From positions 1,240,001 to 1,304,000 of the forward strand of contig JBCAQO010000004.1 of assembly GCA_039111635.1 (NCBI GenBank): DNA of 64,000 nucleotides, read 5' to 3'. Numbering within the stretch: the first letter of the stretch is position 1; the number at the start of each line of letters is the position of its first letter. Under the pieces are notes generated by a model. The model did not search any database and had not been told where the DNA came from. It saw only the letters and a list, made by a program, of their open reading frames with translations. The position numbers and the translations under genes are program-made. This DNA comes from Heterobasidion occidentale. Lineage: Eukaryota > Basidiomycota > Agaricomycetes > Russulales > Bondarzewiaceae. Shown piece after piece: positions 47,412-60,181 of the stretch.

Positions 47412-48189
47412 CATTGAATATGACCAGTTTCAATCCCAGAAACTTGCAAGTTATACCAGCGCTAGCATGCATAAGGGCAACAAGTCAAATTTCGGCCACA
47501 CGTGCGATCAATGGTAACGAAACGATGAACACGTTTTCAGTATTGTTGAGAGGGACTGCATATTCATTTTGGCTTTCCAGGGTTTCAAAGACAAAGCGAT
47601 GACACACGGACTATCCTAGACAATCAGGAAGCAATGATCTCACCAGACTCCTTCTGCACGAGAGGGTATCCGACTTTCTAAATCATTCAGAAACAACATG
47701 ACATAGCACCGGCTTCTGCTTTTTGCACCCAAATACCGTGGAAGTGCAAGTGTCCATATGCCGTACAGATTCTGCACAGAAGCAATACATGCTGGCCACA
47801 GTGAGTGCACTCAAGGACAACTTCGAGCCTCTACCAACGCCCCGAGCGTGATTACAGCCCAAAGGGGCAGAATCTAATCAAAACGTCGACTCTGCGAAGC
47901 CCTGGCTGGCCTCATCTAGTATCATTGCGACGAGGATAAGAACAATGTTGTTACATGATGCTGCCAGCTCTCGCCTTGAGATTGATAGACCTCATCGCAT
48001 CGCAGAGTAAAGGACAAAAACTGCTCCGAGCACCCCATCGTCTCGCCCGCAGCCTGAGGCGTAAGTCCTACACTTTCAGGCAACTAGTCGACGCTCTCTA
48101 GTGCGTACCGAGGACGAGCGCACAGGAAGCTCTTAACCTGAGACATATACGAACGAAGATTGCGTCGTCTATTGATGAGTCCCGAACAC
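47412..48189. other. Intergenic, nothing recognised
   Basis: No credible coding segment, repeat or RNA gene was found. Confidence 0.45.
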
Positions 48190-48830
48190 GGTTATCTCTG
48201 AGCAGGTAAACGAGGGTCACAGACATAAGCGGCCAATGAGGCCAAGAGGGCTAGCTCGGTTGCAAAGACAAGGCGAGGCGGTTCTCCACGGAAAGGAATT
48301 GGGGTAATGTAAGTGGAGCCAGGCGACATATGTTGATCCAAGAAGGTGAAGGAAAAAACAAGTGAAGAAAAGGGAATAGCAAAAGATGATAAACAGAACC
48401 GGGGGAGCGACGAGCGTAGCGAGAGATAGTGCATGTCAATCCGCCGTCAAGAATACTCAGGGCTGTTGCGAGTTTGCTTGTGTAGCAGAAGAACAGAAAC
48501 CGATCAGCTGCGTACGTCCATCCCATCTTGCAGAACCATCAAAGATACGAGATGATGCATCAGAACGCTCTGGTCATCGGGAGGCGGTACATACTACCAT
48601 CTGGGGTATTCGAAACCCGGGGACCACGAGCTCGGGACATCAATGATGTCGTCTAGTCGGTGGTCGCTTTCGTCCTGTCGGTCTAAGGTTGGAAGCATTG
48701 AGCCAGTGAACAAGGACAAAGCCAAGGCTTCGTTAACCGGCACTTCTCCTTGCTGTAGACCCGGAACATGCGTAAGGCGGCTGCCGAACAACCCAACGGT
48801 GAGCAGAAGATTCTACCAAGACAAGGTCTA
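48190..48830 (-). CDS. Possible unrecognised gene fragment
   Basis: A TTGGTAG acceptor on the minus strand opens NLLTVGLFGSRLTHVPGLQQ, then GEVPVNEALALSLFTGSMLP, then DRQDESDHRLDDIIDVPSSW. A GTAGTATG donor follows. Downstream frames YAADRFLFFCYTSKLATALS and VYHLLLFPFLHLFF are hydrophobic. The segments look protein-like, but neither end of the gene could be placed and there is no recognisable domain. Confidence 0.28.
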
Positions 48831-49588
48831 AGAGCTGACTCACGTTTCCACATGTGTGGGGTATACTCACGATTCCGCGGTTGTATGATGCACAACATGA
48901 TGCTTAAATTGCAGGCACATATCTGCATACTCATGGTCTGCTACAGATCCCTGATTCAACAGATAATTAAGCCTAGTGGTCGCGCAAAGCTAGAAATGCC
49001 CTTACCATATGGCGCTACTTATCCTGACCTGTCTTCACCACATCATGTTTCAATGATTGGCACCATGAACTATGTTGGCAGTTAGGGGAATGCACGATTC
49101 CCATGACTTGTTTTCCAACCAGTCGGCCTACAAATGAGTCAGTCAGGTCCGCCTACTGCGAGAGGTAGGAGACGATGATAGTCAGGTCTAGAGTAAGGTG
49201 TTTTCAACCGAATGGATCTTGGTGTCAACGACGGGTCGAACTTCCGCAGAAAAAATATGGTCGGAGAACCCGGAGTTTCATCCGAAACATGACAGAGCCA
49301 ACCATATTTAGGAGGACTAAGCGCCGAATTTAGACTTTCACGCCATACAGTTCCCAATTTGATTTGAGCTTCAAACTGAGCTTCTCAGCAACTCTACTCC
49401 GACACAATTCGTGGGTCAACCTCCGATCGTCTGACCAACAACAACGGTCAGATATCGTTCTTTCTCCTCCTCTCGATTTTCGATGACAGCTACTCCGCTA
49501 TAGAGCAGTCGGGATTGGAGAAGTGATTTCTCTGTCGCTTGCGCTCGCATTCGGTCGAGAGACTTCTAAGTGTTTCACCGTTGACAGT
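48831..49588. other. Upstream region of the release-factor gene
   Basis: No gene is supported. It contains the promoter of the ICT1-like gene. Confidence 0.45.
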
Positions 49589-50383
49589 ATGAGAACTTTG
49601 TACGCTTCAGGATGTTTTCGTATTCTACGTTCTTTGGGAAAAGATGGTGGAGAGATGGGATGCTCAGTCACTCGCCGTGGGGTCCGGACTGATTCATCAC
49701 CTCTTCCCTTACCGCCATCCCTGGATCGATTGGAGAGTGCCCAGGATACTGCTCACGCGCGCCATTGGTTGATGCGCTTCAAGTCTCACAAAATACCCAA
49801 AGATTCAGTCGAAATCACCTTTTCCAGAAGCTCCGGACCTGGTGGCCAGGTTTGTCCGCATTGTCCCAGGTTGCGATTGAGGCCCTACTCACACAAAGAC
49901 ATAGAACGTAAATAAAGTCAACACTAAGGCCACATTGCGGTGTCCGGTAGACTCAGAATGGATACCTCGCTGGGCTAGGGCTGGTCTGTGTAAATCTGTT
50001 AGTGTGTCTAGTATCTTCATCTACGATCCTCGATTTGGGTCTGATAGATGGGAAGCCCTACTTTGTCTCTTCATCACGTTCGATCCTGATAAAATCCACG
50101 GCACACCGCTCGCAAGCACAGAATATAGATGATTGTTTGTCCAAGGTCAGAATCCAGCCCTCTTCTCACGCTAGGCAACTTACGGCTTGTGATCTACTCT
50201 GTATAGCTCCATTCTTTGATCTCTTCCATTTCCTCCGTGGACATGAGGAATGAGCCGTCAGAAAAGCAGAAGGAACGCGTCCGGAGTTTCGAGAGGGCCG
50301 AAAGGGCAAAACGAAGACAAGAAAAGGACAGGAGAAGTCAGGTCAAGAGAGACCGGTCCAGCTCCCGAAAAGATTGGGACTGA
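49589..50383 (+). CDS. Mitochondrial GGQ-domain release factor, ICT1/Pth4 type
   Basis: This codon-independent peptidyl-tRNA hydrolase frees stalled mitochondrial ribosomes. The ATG at 49589 gives MRTLYASGCFRILRSLGKDG, an Arg-rich mitochondrial leader. The domain reads SHKIPKDSVEITFSRSSGPG, then GGQ, where a 62-nt intron falls exactly after the Gln. The next exon is NVNKVNTKATLRCPVDSEW, then IPRWARAGL. After another intron comes YFVSSSRSILIKSTAHRSQA, then QNIDDCLSK. The last exon reads LHSLISSISSVDM, followed by a basic tail, RRQEKDRRSQVKRDRSSSRK, as in ICT1, where the tail enters the mRNA channel. The stop is at 50381-50383. It is short (about 190 residues) and lacks the codon-recognition domain of RF1, which fits ICT1-type factors. 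Confidence 0.9.
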
Positions 50384-50753
50384 CATGGCATGTTATGGTC
50401 GATGGATATGTGCGACTTGAAGCTGGTTTAATGATCATCTCGATGTGGAGGCAACTGCTCTGCCATCGATAATGTCAACGCGGTGAGCACGCGAAACATG
50501 TCGGATCTGCATTTAAAAACCCTCTCGTCTGTCTCACCCGGCGTATCACCTATTCAGAGACATGTCATCCTCGCAGTGTCTATTTGTGAAGATGACACAC
50601 CTGCGCACGAGCCTGGTTTTGTATCCGCCGTCGATCGGTCCAAGACGCAATGGCCCTCGTATGTCCCGCTGCAGTCAGGGGTTTCAGCTAGAAACTGCTC
50701 GCCTTTTACAGTCTCAACATTTCGTTCTCGCTATCGCCATCTAATTTGTCGCA
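50384..50753. other. Spacer and aquaporin promoter
   Basis: A 103-codon frame at 50483-50794 overlaps the aquaporin start and is not counted. Nothing else is seen. Confidence 0.5.
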
Positions 50754-51984
50754 ATGTTTGGCAAATATGGTCTGCCACCCACATTCCGGGATGACTGTCT
50801 TGCAGCATGTCTAGAGTTTGCCGGTACAACTGTCTTTCTACTCATCGGGTTTGGCGGGATCCAAGCATCGACCAGCGAAACCGACGCGACCGCAAATACT
50901 TCTGAGGTCATACATGTGCTCTATATAGCAACTTCCATGGGTCTCAGCCTCTTGGTTTCTGCTTGGTTGTTTTTCAGGGTGACAGGCGCGTTGTTCAACC
51001 CAAACATCAGTCTCGCTTTGCTCCTCGTCGGCGTTATTCAGCCAATACGTTTCATTCTGTATTGTGTGGCTCAGATGGCGGGAGCCATCACGGCGGCGGC
51101 CCTGGTCGTTGCTCTGACACCGGGTCCACTGAGCGTCAAGTAAGTCGTTCATATCATCCGCGATTTTCTTGACTAAAGCCTAATTGAATTCGTTATGAAT
51201 CGTCAGTACGACTCTTGCTCAAGGCATCAATCACGCCCAGGGTGTTTTCATAGAGATGTTCATCACGGCTGCGCTGGTGCTTGCCGTTCTCATGCTAGCC
51301 GCTGAGAAAAATCAGACCACGCCTTTCGCGCCGGTATGTGGTTCTCTTTAATATTATCACTGTTGCTAATCAGACTCAATAATCTGCAGATTGGTATTGG
51401 CCTCACACTGTTCGCATGCCATCTGTAAGTATAGCATGGCTCATCAAATTTCCGTTGTAGTCATAACATCCCCATCCACTTTGCTTCACCTATAGCTTCG
51501 CAGTGTTTTACACTGGCGCTGCAATGAATACGGCGCGCGCATTTGGGCCCGCGGTTGTGACCGGCTTTCCTTTCAGCTATCATTGGGTGGTGAGACATAC
51601 AATATAGTCACGAATTATCAGCTCGCTCATGTTTCGTTCTTTTCAAGTACTGGGTGGGGCCATTCTTGGGCTCTCTCTTGGGTGCTTCATTTTATGCTCT
51701 TTTGAAACAGTGCGTACAGGCTCCCCAGGTGCTCGTGTCTATTGACTGTTGGTCTGGTTAGCTCTGCGTACTGGAGGATCAGCCCTGACCAAGCATCGAT
51801 CGACCCGAAAAAGTCACCCGACGATCCGGTCAATCGTGCAGTTTCCATTATGACTGGTCAAAGCGCCAGCAACGGAGACACAATGTCTGGGGTCGGAGGC
51901 ACAGGTTCTGGTACATACTCGCGGGAAGCCGCCGCCGCCGACAATGCCGTTGGTCCGAAAGCAAACAACGATAGCCCAGTGTAG
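50754..51984 (+). CDS. Aquaporin (MIP family) with altered NPA motifs
   Basis: This is a six-helix channel of the major intrinsic protein family. The ATG at 50754 gives MFGKYGLPPTFRDDCLAACL, then the first helix, EFAGTTVFLLIGFGG. The first half-helix, GALFNPNISLALLLVGVIQP, carries NPN at about residues 82-84 instead of NPA. Helix 3 contains RFILYCVAQMAGAITAAALV. After an intron come NTTLAQGINHAQGVFIEMFI and TAALVLAVLMLAAEKN. Two further introns lead to LTLFACHLFAVFYTGAAMNT, and the second half-helix is NTARAFGPA, with NTA for NPA. The last helix, WVGPFLGSLLGASFYALLK, follows. The tail is Gly/Ser/Ala-rich. The stop is at 51984. The Arg after the second motif is kept. Orthodox water channel, glycerol-type or other solute transport cannot be decided from the sequence. 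Confidence 0.93.
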
Positions 51985-52695
51985 TCATATTTGACGGGAT
52001 CGTAGCCCGTTTGCGGTAATTTGTCTTGATATCATGTTGGGACGAGGGTGCCATGTTCTCGGTTTCACTGGTAACAACATCTCAAACTGCAGTTTGACGC
52101 AGAGCTATTTTTTGCACACTTTTCGAGCGTTCGATTGGCACCTGTTCCGAGGGAGATGGACGTTTGCTGATATCTTCGAGCTGGAAGTCTGTCATCCATT
52201 TACATAATGTGCCTATGTAACGATGATGCAGATGCCGCTTTCCCACTCTGTGTCGACCCTGAGCCTGAGATGAAGTTTCTGATGCCGTCCTGCGCACTCT
52301 GTATAATCGGGTATCCATTCGTAAGGTACGTACTACGTATGCAGCGTGTACCATCTAGGCATCTAAGTACTTCGAGCATTTCTCATATCGGGTATATCGG
52401 TGAATAAATACTAGTCGGGAAAACAACAAGGATGCACAGTCCGAGACACAAAGCAACACTCGTACACGCAACCGATAACAAGACAGAGCGAATACAGAAC
52501 CAAGGATAGCTCATACCGTTGGTGGCAGTGAGCATGGAATGTTAAGTTCATAAAAGACCGGGGTCCGGAGGCACATGCAATGTATGTGGGGAACCAGATA
52601 TATCGGCGATCGGGGATATCATGAGGAATGATGAGACGACAGCGCGCAAAACAAAGATGCGCATTGCAATGTCCAGTAATTGAAGATGCAGATGG
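51985..52695. other. Intergenic, convergent 3' ends
   Basis: 3' flanks of the aquaporin (+) and the hypothetical protein (-). No other feature. Confidence 0.5.
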
Positions 52696-54213
52696 TCAGT
52701 GTTCCAGGGCCTGCGGATGAAGCGCGGGGGAGCCATGATGTGAGCTGTGGTTCGACCGTTTGCGCGGCGGAAGGCTGCGATCCTGTTGGGGGTGAGAGGT
52801 CAGTCAGCGGACTGCGATACCCGTGAGCAGAGTCGCGATGAGTCTCACCTGGCCGCGTTCCCAAGGCCGTGGATGTTTACGACTAGGAGATTGATCGACA
52901 GCCATCCTGTCAGAGCCGGGTGTGCTTGAGCTTGCGCTCACGGTGCTCGGTGACCTCGGGCACACTTCATGACGGGGGTATTGATCGTCCCATGTGTAGG
53001 CAGGACGCATGTGTGGAGCTCCATTCTCTATGGTACGAGGACGAGGGAACGTCGGCGCCAGATGGAATTGGGAATAACGAGGCAACTCGCTATCAGACGA
53101 AAATGACATCTTGCGAAGAAATGGGTCGGATTGTCGTTGACTTTGGCGCAGAACCATAGAGACTAGGAAAGATATTCAGAGATGCTGCTGGAGCTGCAAA
53201 AGGACATTGGGAAGATTGGCACATACCCAAGCTATCTCGGCGATCTTCTTCTGCTGCAACGTCTTGCCAAGCTCGACGCTCAGCCTCCATCGCTGCTACA
53301 TACACATTGAAGGCATCCTGTGTGCTTTTTTGTGCGCGCCGTAGGGCCCCGCGAGCGTTGGCGAGAATTTGTCCTAGAGATTACAACCCAGAATTAGCTA
53401 GACACTCGAACCAGCAATGTGGAAGGTGACACTTACTGGACGCCTCGACCTCTTCTTCTAGTGTGTTGATAGTACCCATCTGAGGGCTCGAAGTTTTGTT
53501 TGGCGGGTAAGAGATGGGAGCGACACTTAGGAAGTGCCGTGCGGGGGAGGTTCGACTGTGATTTAGATGAGCGTTGAATCAGAGGCGCAAAATACTGACG
53601 AACCTTTCGGAATGTGCTTGGGACTATCTTCGGCCCATCCGTCATCGGAGCCATTCAAGATAGATTCCTCGGAGGGTTCTGGCGTGACAGAGACGATGTT
53701 GTGGCGCAATGGAGCAACGTAGCCGTTCTCAAGAGCTGCCTTACGTAGACGAGGATTGTGTGGGATACCAGCCTCCTGTCGCTCAACGAATTTCCGAAGA
53801 AAGCCGAGCTCAATGTTTTCGGGCATGACGTAGGGCGGGCCTTTGATATCGCCACGCTGCATGAGGAGCTCGAGATGAGACATGACTTTGTCTTTGAGCT
53901 GCTGCAACCACTCGTGGAGCTCCATATGGTCCTGATCGGCTATGGCATCGTAGTCCTGCCGTCTACGAGCTTTCCGCCAATAGGTTTTGGTCAGCTTGAG
54001 GGCGTGGTTCACTTCGGCATCAAGGCGGCGATACCAGTCGCTCGCCTGGCTATTCAGGAGGACGGTGAGCACGCCTGGTTGGACGCGCAGCTGCAGCAGA
54101 CAGCGACCGTCTGCATCGGGCGCGCTGAGCACGCCCTTTTGACCCTGGTTCCCGCGAGTAGCACCGCGGGAGACATTACCAAGCTCGGGCCAGGGGAGAT
54201 CGTCGGCCAACAT
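52696..54213 (-). CDS. Hypothetical protein with charged coiled regions
   Basis: I do not recognise the family. The frame opens SLVYAFLMLADDLPWPELGN; the ATG at 54213 is used, though coding-like sequence reaches about 54246. It contains SQASDWYRRLDAEVNHALKL, then KTYWRKARRRQDYDAIADQD and ELHEWLQQLKDKVMSHLELL, helical and charged. Then come GPPYVMPENIELGFLRKFVE and VTPEPSEESILNGSDDGW. Smaller exons follow, one with VYVAAMEAERRAWQDVAAEE and one with FSSDSELPRYSQFHLAPTFP. The final exon, joined by a phase-0 intron, reads DRSLPPRKRSNHSSHHGS and stops at 52696. No signal peptide or membrane segment. Exons in the middle (53100-53560) are uncertain. Confidence 0.55.
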
Positions 54214-57200
54214 GAGGAAGGCGTATACAAGAGACGGGTCGAATGAGGAGTTAGTTAGTGGACGTTGATGAACGCGGGGCGGGAGACGACGTAGAGATAG
54301 CCAGTCGAAGTATGTATTTAAAGCCGACTGGTTATGTTATGGGGTGCCGGGGAAATTTGATGGAGGATGACAAGTCACCGCCTCGAACAGTGACATGTCC
54401 CGGTTGGGCATCTAGAAGACGGCCCTAACTAGCAAAATGATTCAGTATTCAGACCTCGTGGGACCCCGCCGAGCCAACGCCCATTGGTGAGATGTTGAGG
54501 ATCAGAAACAATCTCTAACCATTCTCTAATCCTCTTTCGGCCACGTTGCCTCATTCGAATTTCAGTCTAATTTCCCACACCCTTATTAAGATACTCCGCG
54601 AAGGCTCTTCCTCGGTACACCACCTTCCCCTTGATTTGACACCATGCTGGCATTCGCTCGTCAACCAGCATGATGTGGCATGCCCGCGAACCTGCACCGC
54701 CGAGGCATCTTCACCTTCATCTATCCCTCACAGCCATGGTGCCCACAGAAACCCCCCTTGTCATTGTCATCGGCGTCGAGGGGTTGTGGTTGCCTGTCCA
54801 TGTGAGGTGCGTGCGTGCGTGTGCGCACGGTACCATTCCATGCCGTTATCCTGTTTCAGTCCTGATCCTGATTTATTGTGGGGAAATTCAACTCGCCGCT
54901 TCTTCCCGCGGCGCAATCATTATTCATCAGAAAACTTTGGTCTTCTGTCCAACATTCGCTGTTATAAATGGCATGTCAACAACTGGAACTTTCCAGGATC
55001 CCAATGCTAATGTGTCGGCTCTGAATGTGTCAATGCGGGAACCCTCCTGGGTCTCGACTATATCTACTCATGAATTAGCACGACATCTCACGTGGTCCAA
55101 AGTCTCTCCCCCGATGCTTTACGCGATCAGCAATCGAATTTGGTTACTGCGCTGAAGATATCAATCTTCTTTCCAGTGATAATCGTATTTTCTCTCATCG
55201 CATCTTCTCAGGACTCCATTACATAGTTTGTCGATGATGTCCCATGATTAGTGCGAGAATCTGGGACCCTCGATCCATCGCCCGTCTCCGTTCAAACGCC
55301 TTGCGGTCAAAAAAAGGATCACCGAAGTCAAGACATGTGGACCTGTCATGATACGTTCCCTACAGACCACCTCTTTTGCTGTATCGAGTGCTATAAATGT
55401 GCTCGGCGCTGTTTCCCAAGCCAGTAGGATTTTTAACACCGATGACCAGTTTCGGTGTATGTGTCGATTTGAGTGCTGAGTGCTGATTCGAGGCCAGATG
55501 TGAACGTATGAATCAACTCTACACTTTCACCTGAAACACGAGGGTAGAGAATCTCTTGTCGCCATTTGACTTATCGTGGGTCTTCAGATTCACCACGCGA
55601 CAAGTCGCAGACTTCTCATAGCCTTCCGGCCATTAACAATGAAGGAGGGTGAGAAGAATCGCCGCTTTGAATGGAATCGGACCCGGTGCAGAGAGCAACG
55701 ATCATGGGTGGGTGAATTCTATATCACAGGGACAAACAAAGTGACATAATCGATTCTATATCTAGATATCCATAAGGCACTTGTTGACAATGCAAGGCCC
55801 TTGTCAGTCATGACAGATTTTCCATTGAACGCCGTTTACCTCTCAGGAAACACTGCGTCGGTTCTTCCAAACCAAGATGTAGACATCGTTTGAATTCTCC
55901 ATATGAGTCAGACTCTTTGTCTCCCAGCGAGGAATAGTCTGTTAAGTGACGTGAGCCGATATGACGAATCCAATGACACACAAGACACGCAGGATGTACA
56001 AGAAAAATAATGACGACGATCCGTTGAGCTGTTTATCTTGTGTGACGATGCGCTGACCACGACAACGTAGATCGAGATGCAAGTAGACAGCATAGACATC
56101 CAACATTCCACCTCCGGTGAGATACCTCTGGTCTAGTAGCAGTCAGTGAATCACGACGTGCCTCAGTCGTGAATCCATCGTACCGCCTCTCATCATCGAG
56201 AATTGACGGGTTTCGACGTTATCCATTTTCCCGTTACCCTTCGTCGGCTGTGTCTCCCACGCACCATACAGTAGGTTGAATAAAACGTGCGATTATAGGT
56301 TAATCAGTCCATTTACGTCAGTATCACTTCAATAACTCTTCTCCACATTTCGCGCATAGCTGACCAAGGGACAGCTAATGTTGCCTTTCGTCAGATGCAA
56401 CCCACGGCCCAAATCGATAGTGGATATTTGGGTGTAGTGCGAATGACGAGATGATGGTTCATCATATTTCTGTCAGCCTCGGCACGCCGAAGGGAGGGCC
56501 GGTCGCAGTTGATCATCAGAGCCGCACGATACATTCTGTGAAATGTTGGCAGAAGCTGAGTTGGGACTTCAAACGATCCTGAACCCTATGAGTGGACGCC
56601 ATCGACAAAGAAGCAATCAGCTATTCTTAAATAAGGCAACGTCTGTTCCTGTAGGCTATGTCTCACCTTCGCACTTGATATATCTACCTTTCGTAGTCGG
56701 CCTGATCCGTTGCTATTCAGTCAACTGCCCACTTCAGTATGCGGAAGACATGATTTGACTCTGATGCAGGGACCACCGTTACCTTTCGTGAGCCGGAAAG
56801 GGATCGGGCTGTCGATGGATGTGACATGTTCCATTCTCGGAGGACTCGGTGTACAACTCAGCTACTGATCGGAAGGCTACTGTGACAGTTGGACTGGAGC
56901 ACATCAGTAAAAAAGAAGCATCTGCATCAGGAGATACAGGTCCAGCGGCGCTCGTTGTGGCAGTAGAAGAACGGAACTCGACCGAACTCCAAAAGTAGCC
57001 GAAGACAGCGAAAATGAACCTCCCAAGGCCAGTGATGTGGCAACGATAAGGGATAGCTGCCGCCCTTGATTCGAGGAGGCAGAAGTCGGGACATGGCAGT
57101 GACGTGCTGTTTGAGTCTTTGATTTTTTCAGAGGACATGATGGCGTGGAGTGGGCGCTGCTACCAGTCGAGGGTCGATATGATGTTGACATAGCGGAGAC

Positions 57201-60181
57201 AGTCCGTCAAGGCGGGAAAGCGGCCGGGGCCTGAGTCGACGGTTAGACAAGGTGTACTTTGTTGTCAGCGCCGTTCGGAGCGGATGAATAGAAATTGCAG
57301 TACGTAGTGATAAATATTAAAGGCCGTCCACACCGTAAATGGCCAGCCGCAAAACAGGAGTTTCAGGAAGAGACGCCTAGAGTGGATAAAACGGAACTAA
57401 AGATGTCAGCATTTTTTTCGTCCGAATGTCCCACTGTCGTCGACGGAAGATGCGCCGACAGAAACGGGGGAGGTATTGAAGCGAGACTCTCGGACACAAT
57501 GCAGCATCGTAGCCATATGAGTCAGAGTGGAGATGTGTCTTGTCTCGTGTTGTTGAGGCGAGCGGAAAGGAGGGCGAGCCGCCGTGGGGGGTTGTCTGGA
57601 TAGAGAAACGCTGAAGCATTCACCGACAGGTCAGTTGAGGCGTTCGGCGTGTACGAAACGTGTGTGTCGTATGTTTTCTTTGGCAATCGGATCTTGGATC
57701 TCCCATGCGTGTACCTCGGATCTAATGGGCATTTGTGTGCTTTGTGAGCAAGAAACAAAGCAAGAAATAAATGAAATCACGGGTCTTCGAAGCTGGGATA
57801 AGGATAAGCCCATGAAAATAAATAGGCATACACAACCCTCTGCACAGCGGTTTTCCTCCTACTGTCAGCACGTGTCGTGATGACGAAATATAAACACAGG
57901 ACGTACCCACTGTGCTCATGGACTTAACAATCAGAAGGGGGGGCCGAACAGGGAAGACTTGTTCGCATGCCGGGAGTGTCAGCATCAGTCTGAATCAGTA
58001 TCCAGGTACAGAGCGTGGCACAGCGCGGGCGACTTGGGGTAGGAAAGTTCTGTTTGAGACGTTCTCTTGCAGAGCGGCACTGGAAATCTGGAAACTTCAA
58101 GCATTCCGAGCGCATCAAATGGCAGATAGACATTGACAGTGTTGGGTATCTCGGCGTTGGCACGTATGAGGGCTATAGTCACCATCATAATCAGTCACTG
58201 CATTCCCATGTTATTTCGAAGTACGTACGATTATGATTGAATGCTCAGCCAGAGAAGACACAGAGGTATCGGCTTTGAGAAATTGATTGTGCGCGATTGG
58301 AGACGCCGCTACTTAGAAATCCCGCCAGAAGGATGAGATCGTGATTATCCAAGGATGGGGCTTGCCGGCCACGGACGTAATAATACAGTTGTCGTGGGAG
58401 CTAGTCGCTGGCATATATTTGAACCCATAAAAACATTGGCCGTTAATCTGATACTGGAGGTCCGCATTACACAGCGGCGTCATGCCGCAACATGTATGCC
58501 TTTTGCAGCCTGAGCAAAAAGAAAAGTCGAACAGTCAGTCTTTTAGAGTGAAAACAGAGAGCGACCACAATGATGACGTCCACGCCAATTGAGCTATGCG
58601 GTGCAGGGTCGCGCAAGAGATCAACTATTTCCGCCGAGAGTCAGACAAGGCTATAGTGGGAAACACGCTATCAACCCACCATGGGGACTGGCCATCTTTC
58701 TTGCTCGACCTTCGGACCTTGTATTCAGGAGATGGAAGATGACGGCAATATCCTCTCTTTCGCTCTTCATAGACCTGGTATATCAGGTGAGTATCTTACT
58801 CAACGACGTATGATATTTCGATGCGAGGCCACGAGGAACACAAGTAATATCCCCCACAGATGATGAGGGGGCAGAGCCAGGTCAGGCCCTTGGGCGCATT
58901 GATGCATTCATTACACGTGTGACTTTTTCTGCAAGCCTAGCCTCAGTTCCTTGTGATGCGAGATCATGCGTAGAATTATTGGAGGGAGCATGAGTATTGC
59001 CATTGAACTAGATGTGTAGAGCATGGGTAGATCAGCATACCAAGCCGCGGCTTATCTCGGGAGTATCGATAGACAAGTCGAAGAGGAGTAGAGACCGTTG
59101 ATCAGGGCTGAACTGTCGGCAACACCGCTGACAACCCGTTAAGTTTTGCCTGCACTATCTTGACAACGTCGTTGTTTTGCGATTCCGAGCAATGTATGCA
59201 AGTGAAGGAACAGGGAAGAAAGGGTGGGCATACACAGCAGTAGAATAGCTGCACCAGATTATTCCTTCGACAACGGTATTGTTTAATCCGTTTCAACAGC
59301 ACGAAACAAAATTTCTGTTTCGTACCGAACTCGTAGCGCACAAATCTCGCAACAACATCGCAACGCGCCGATGATTTTGAACCAGTGACGCATTTGACGC
59401 TGTCGATCGGACTCGAGATTGGCGATGGTACGAGGGAGTACTGTCACTGCTGTCAGAGCTGCTGCGAAGCAGATGCAGAAAGGAAAGTCAGTAAAAAGTC
59501 AACTTGTACGTGCGCGCGAACGTTTGAACGTTTTCCCAAACAGTCACCTTCAAACTTCTATCACGTGGCTGTCTAGAGTACCACCACCTGACCGCAACAG
59601 TCACCTTCAATCATCTTGAAGCCTTCCTGTATCTGCAATCTACACCACCTGGTCCGCCTTTCACATACGAACTTGGGTCGTGGATGTCTGCAGAGTAGGG
59701 AAAAGGTATCGTGACTTCAGGTCCCTGTGTTCGACGTGCACGCGCTAGCCATCAACGTCATAACGATCCCACAGTGATCCCACCGTCCGCTTCTACCAGC
59801 ATTCATCGACTAGAATATACTGAACGCTTCGATCAGTTCTTCATCACGTTGTGTGCATCCCAAATAATCAGGCTACTTGTTCTGTCTTCCTACCATGATG
59901 ACTGGCTCCTCGAAGACTGGCGTCATTTTCTACTGTTCTGTGGGCATCTTATGACGTTCGACCCTGGGCATGCCGTCCCGGTACAAAGAGCATCCTCTCA
60001 CGTCGTTATTCATCTACTTTCAAATCCTTCGAATGGAACGACAGAAGAGATATCGCATGACTTGTAGGGTGATCATTGCTGTCTCTTAGAGGCGATATAT
60101 AGACGAGTTCGTGATCAAGTGGTGAGTGCCATTCGTGGTGTAATCCTCTCATCAGATCCCCTAACATTGCGCTTAGCTGAT
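54214..60181. other. Six-kilobase gene-poor region
   Basis: No gene could be supported. The longest frames (54546-55155 +, 56779-57191 -, 59711-60067 +) lack domains and overlap others. The frame at 56904-57191 (-) has one hydrophobic stretch, LIVATSLALGGSFSLSSATF, but no splice-consistent partner. A 14-base direct repeat, ACAGTCACCTTCAA, occurs twice near 59540-59610. The right end holds the promoter of the royal-jelly-type gene. No transposon termini were recognised. Confidence 0.45.
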
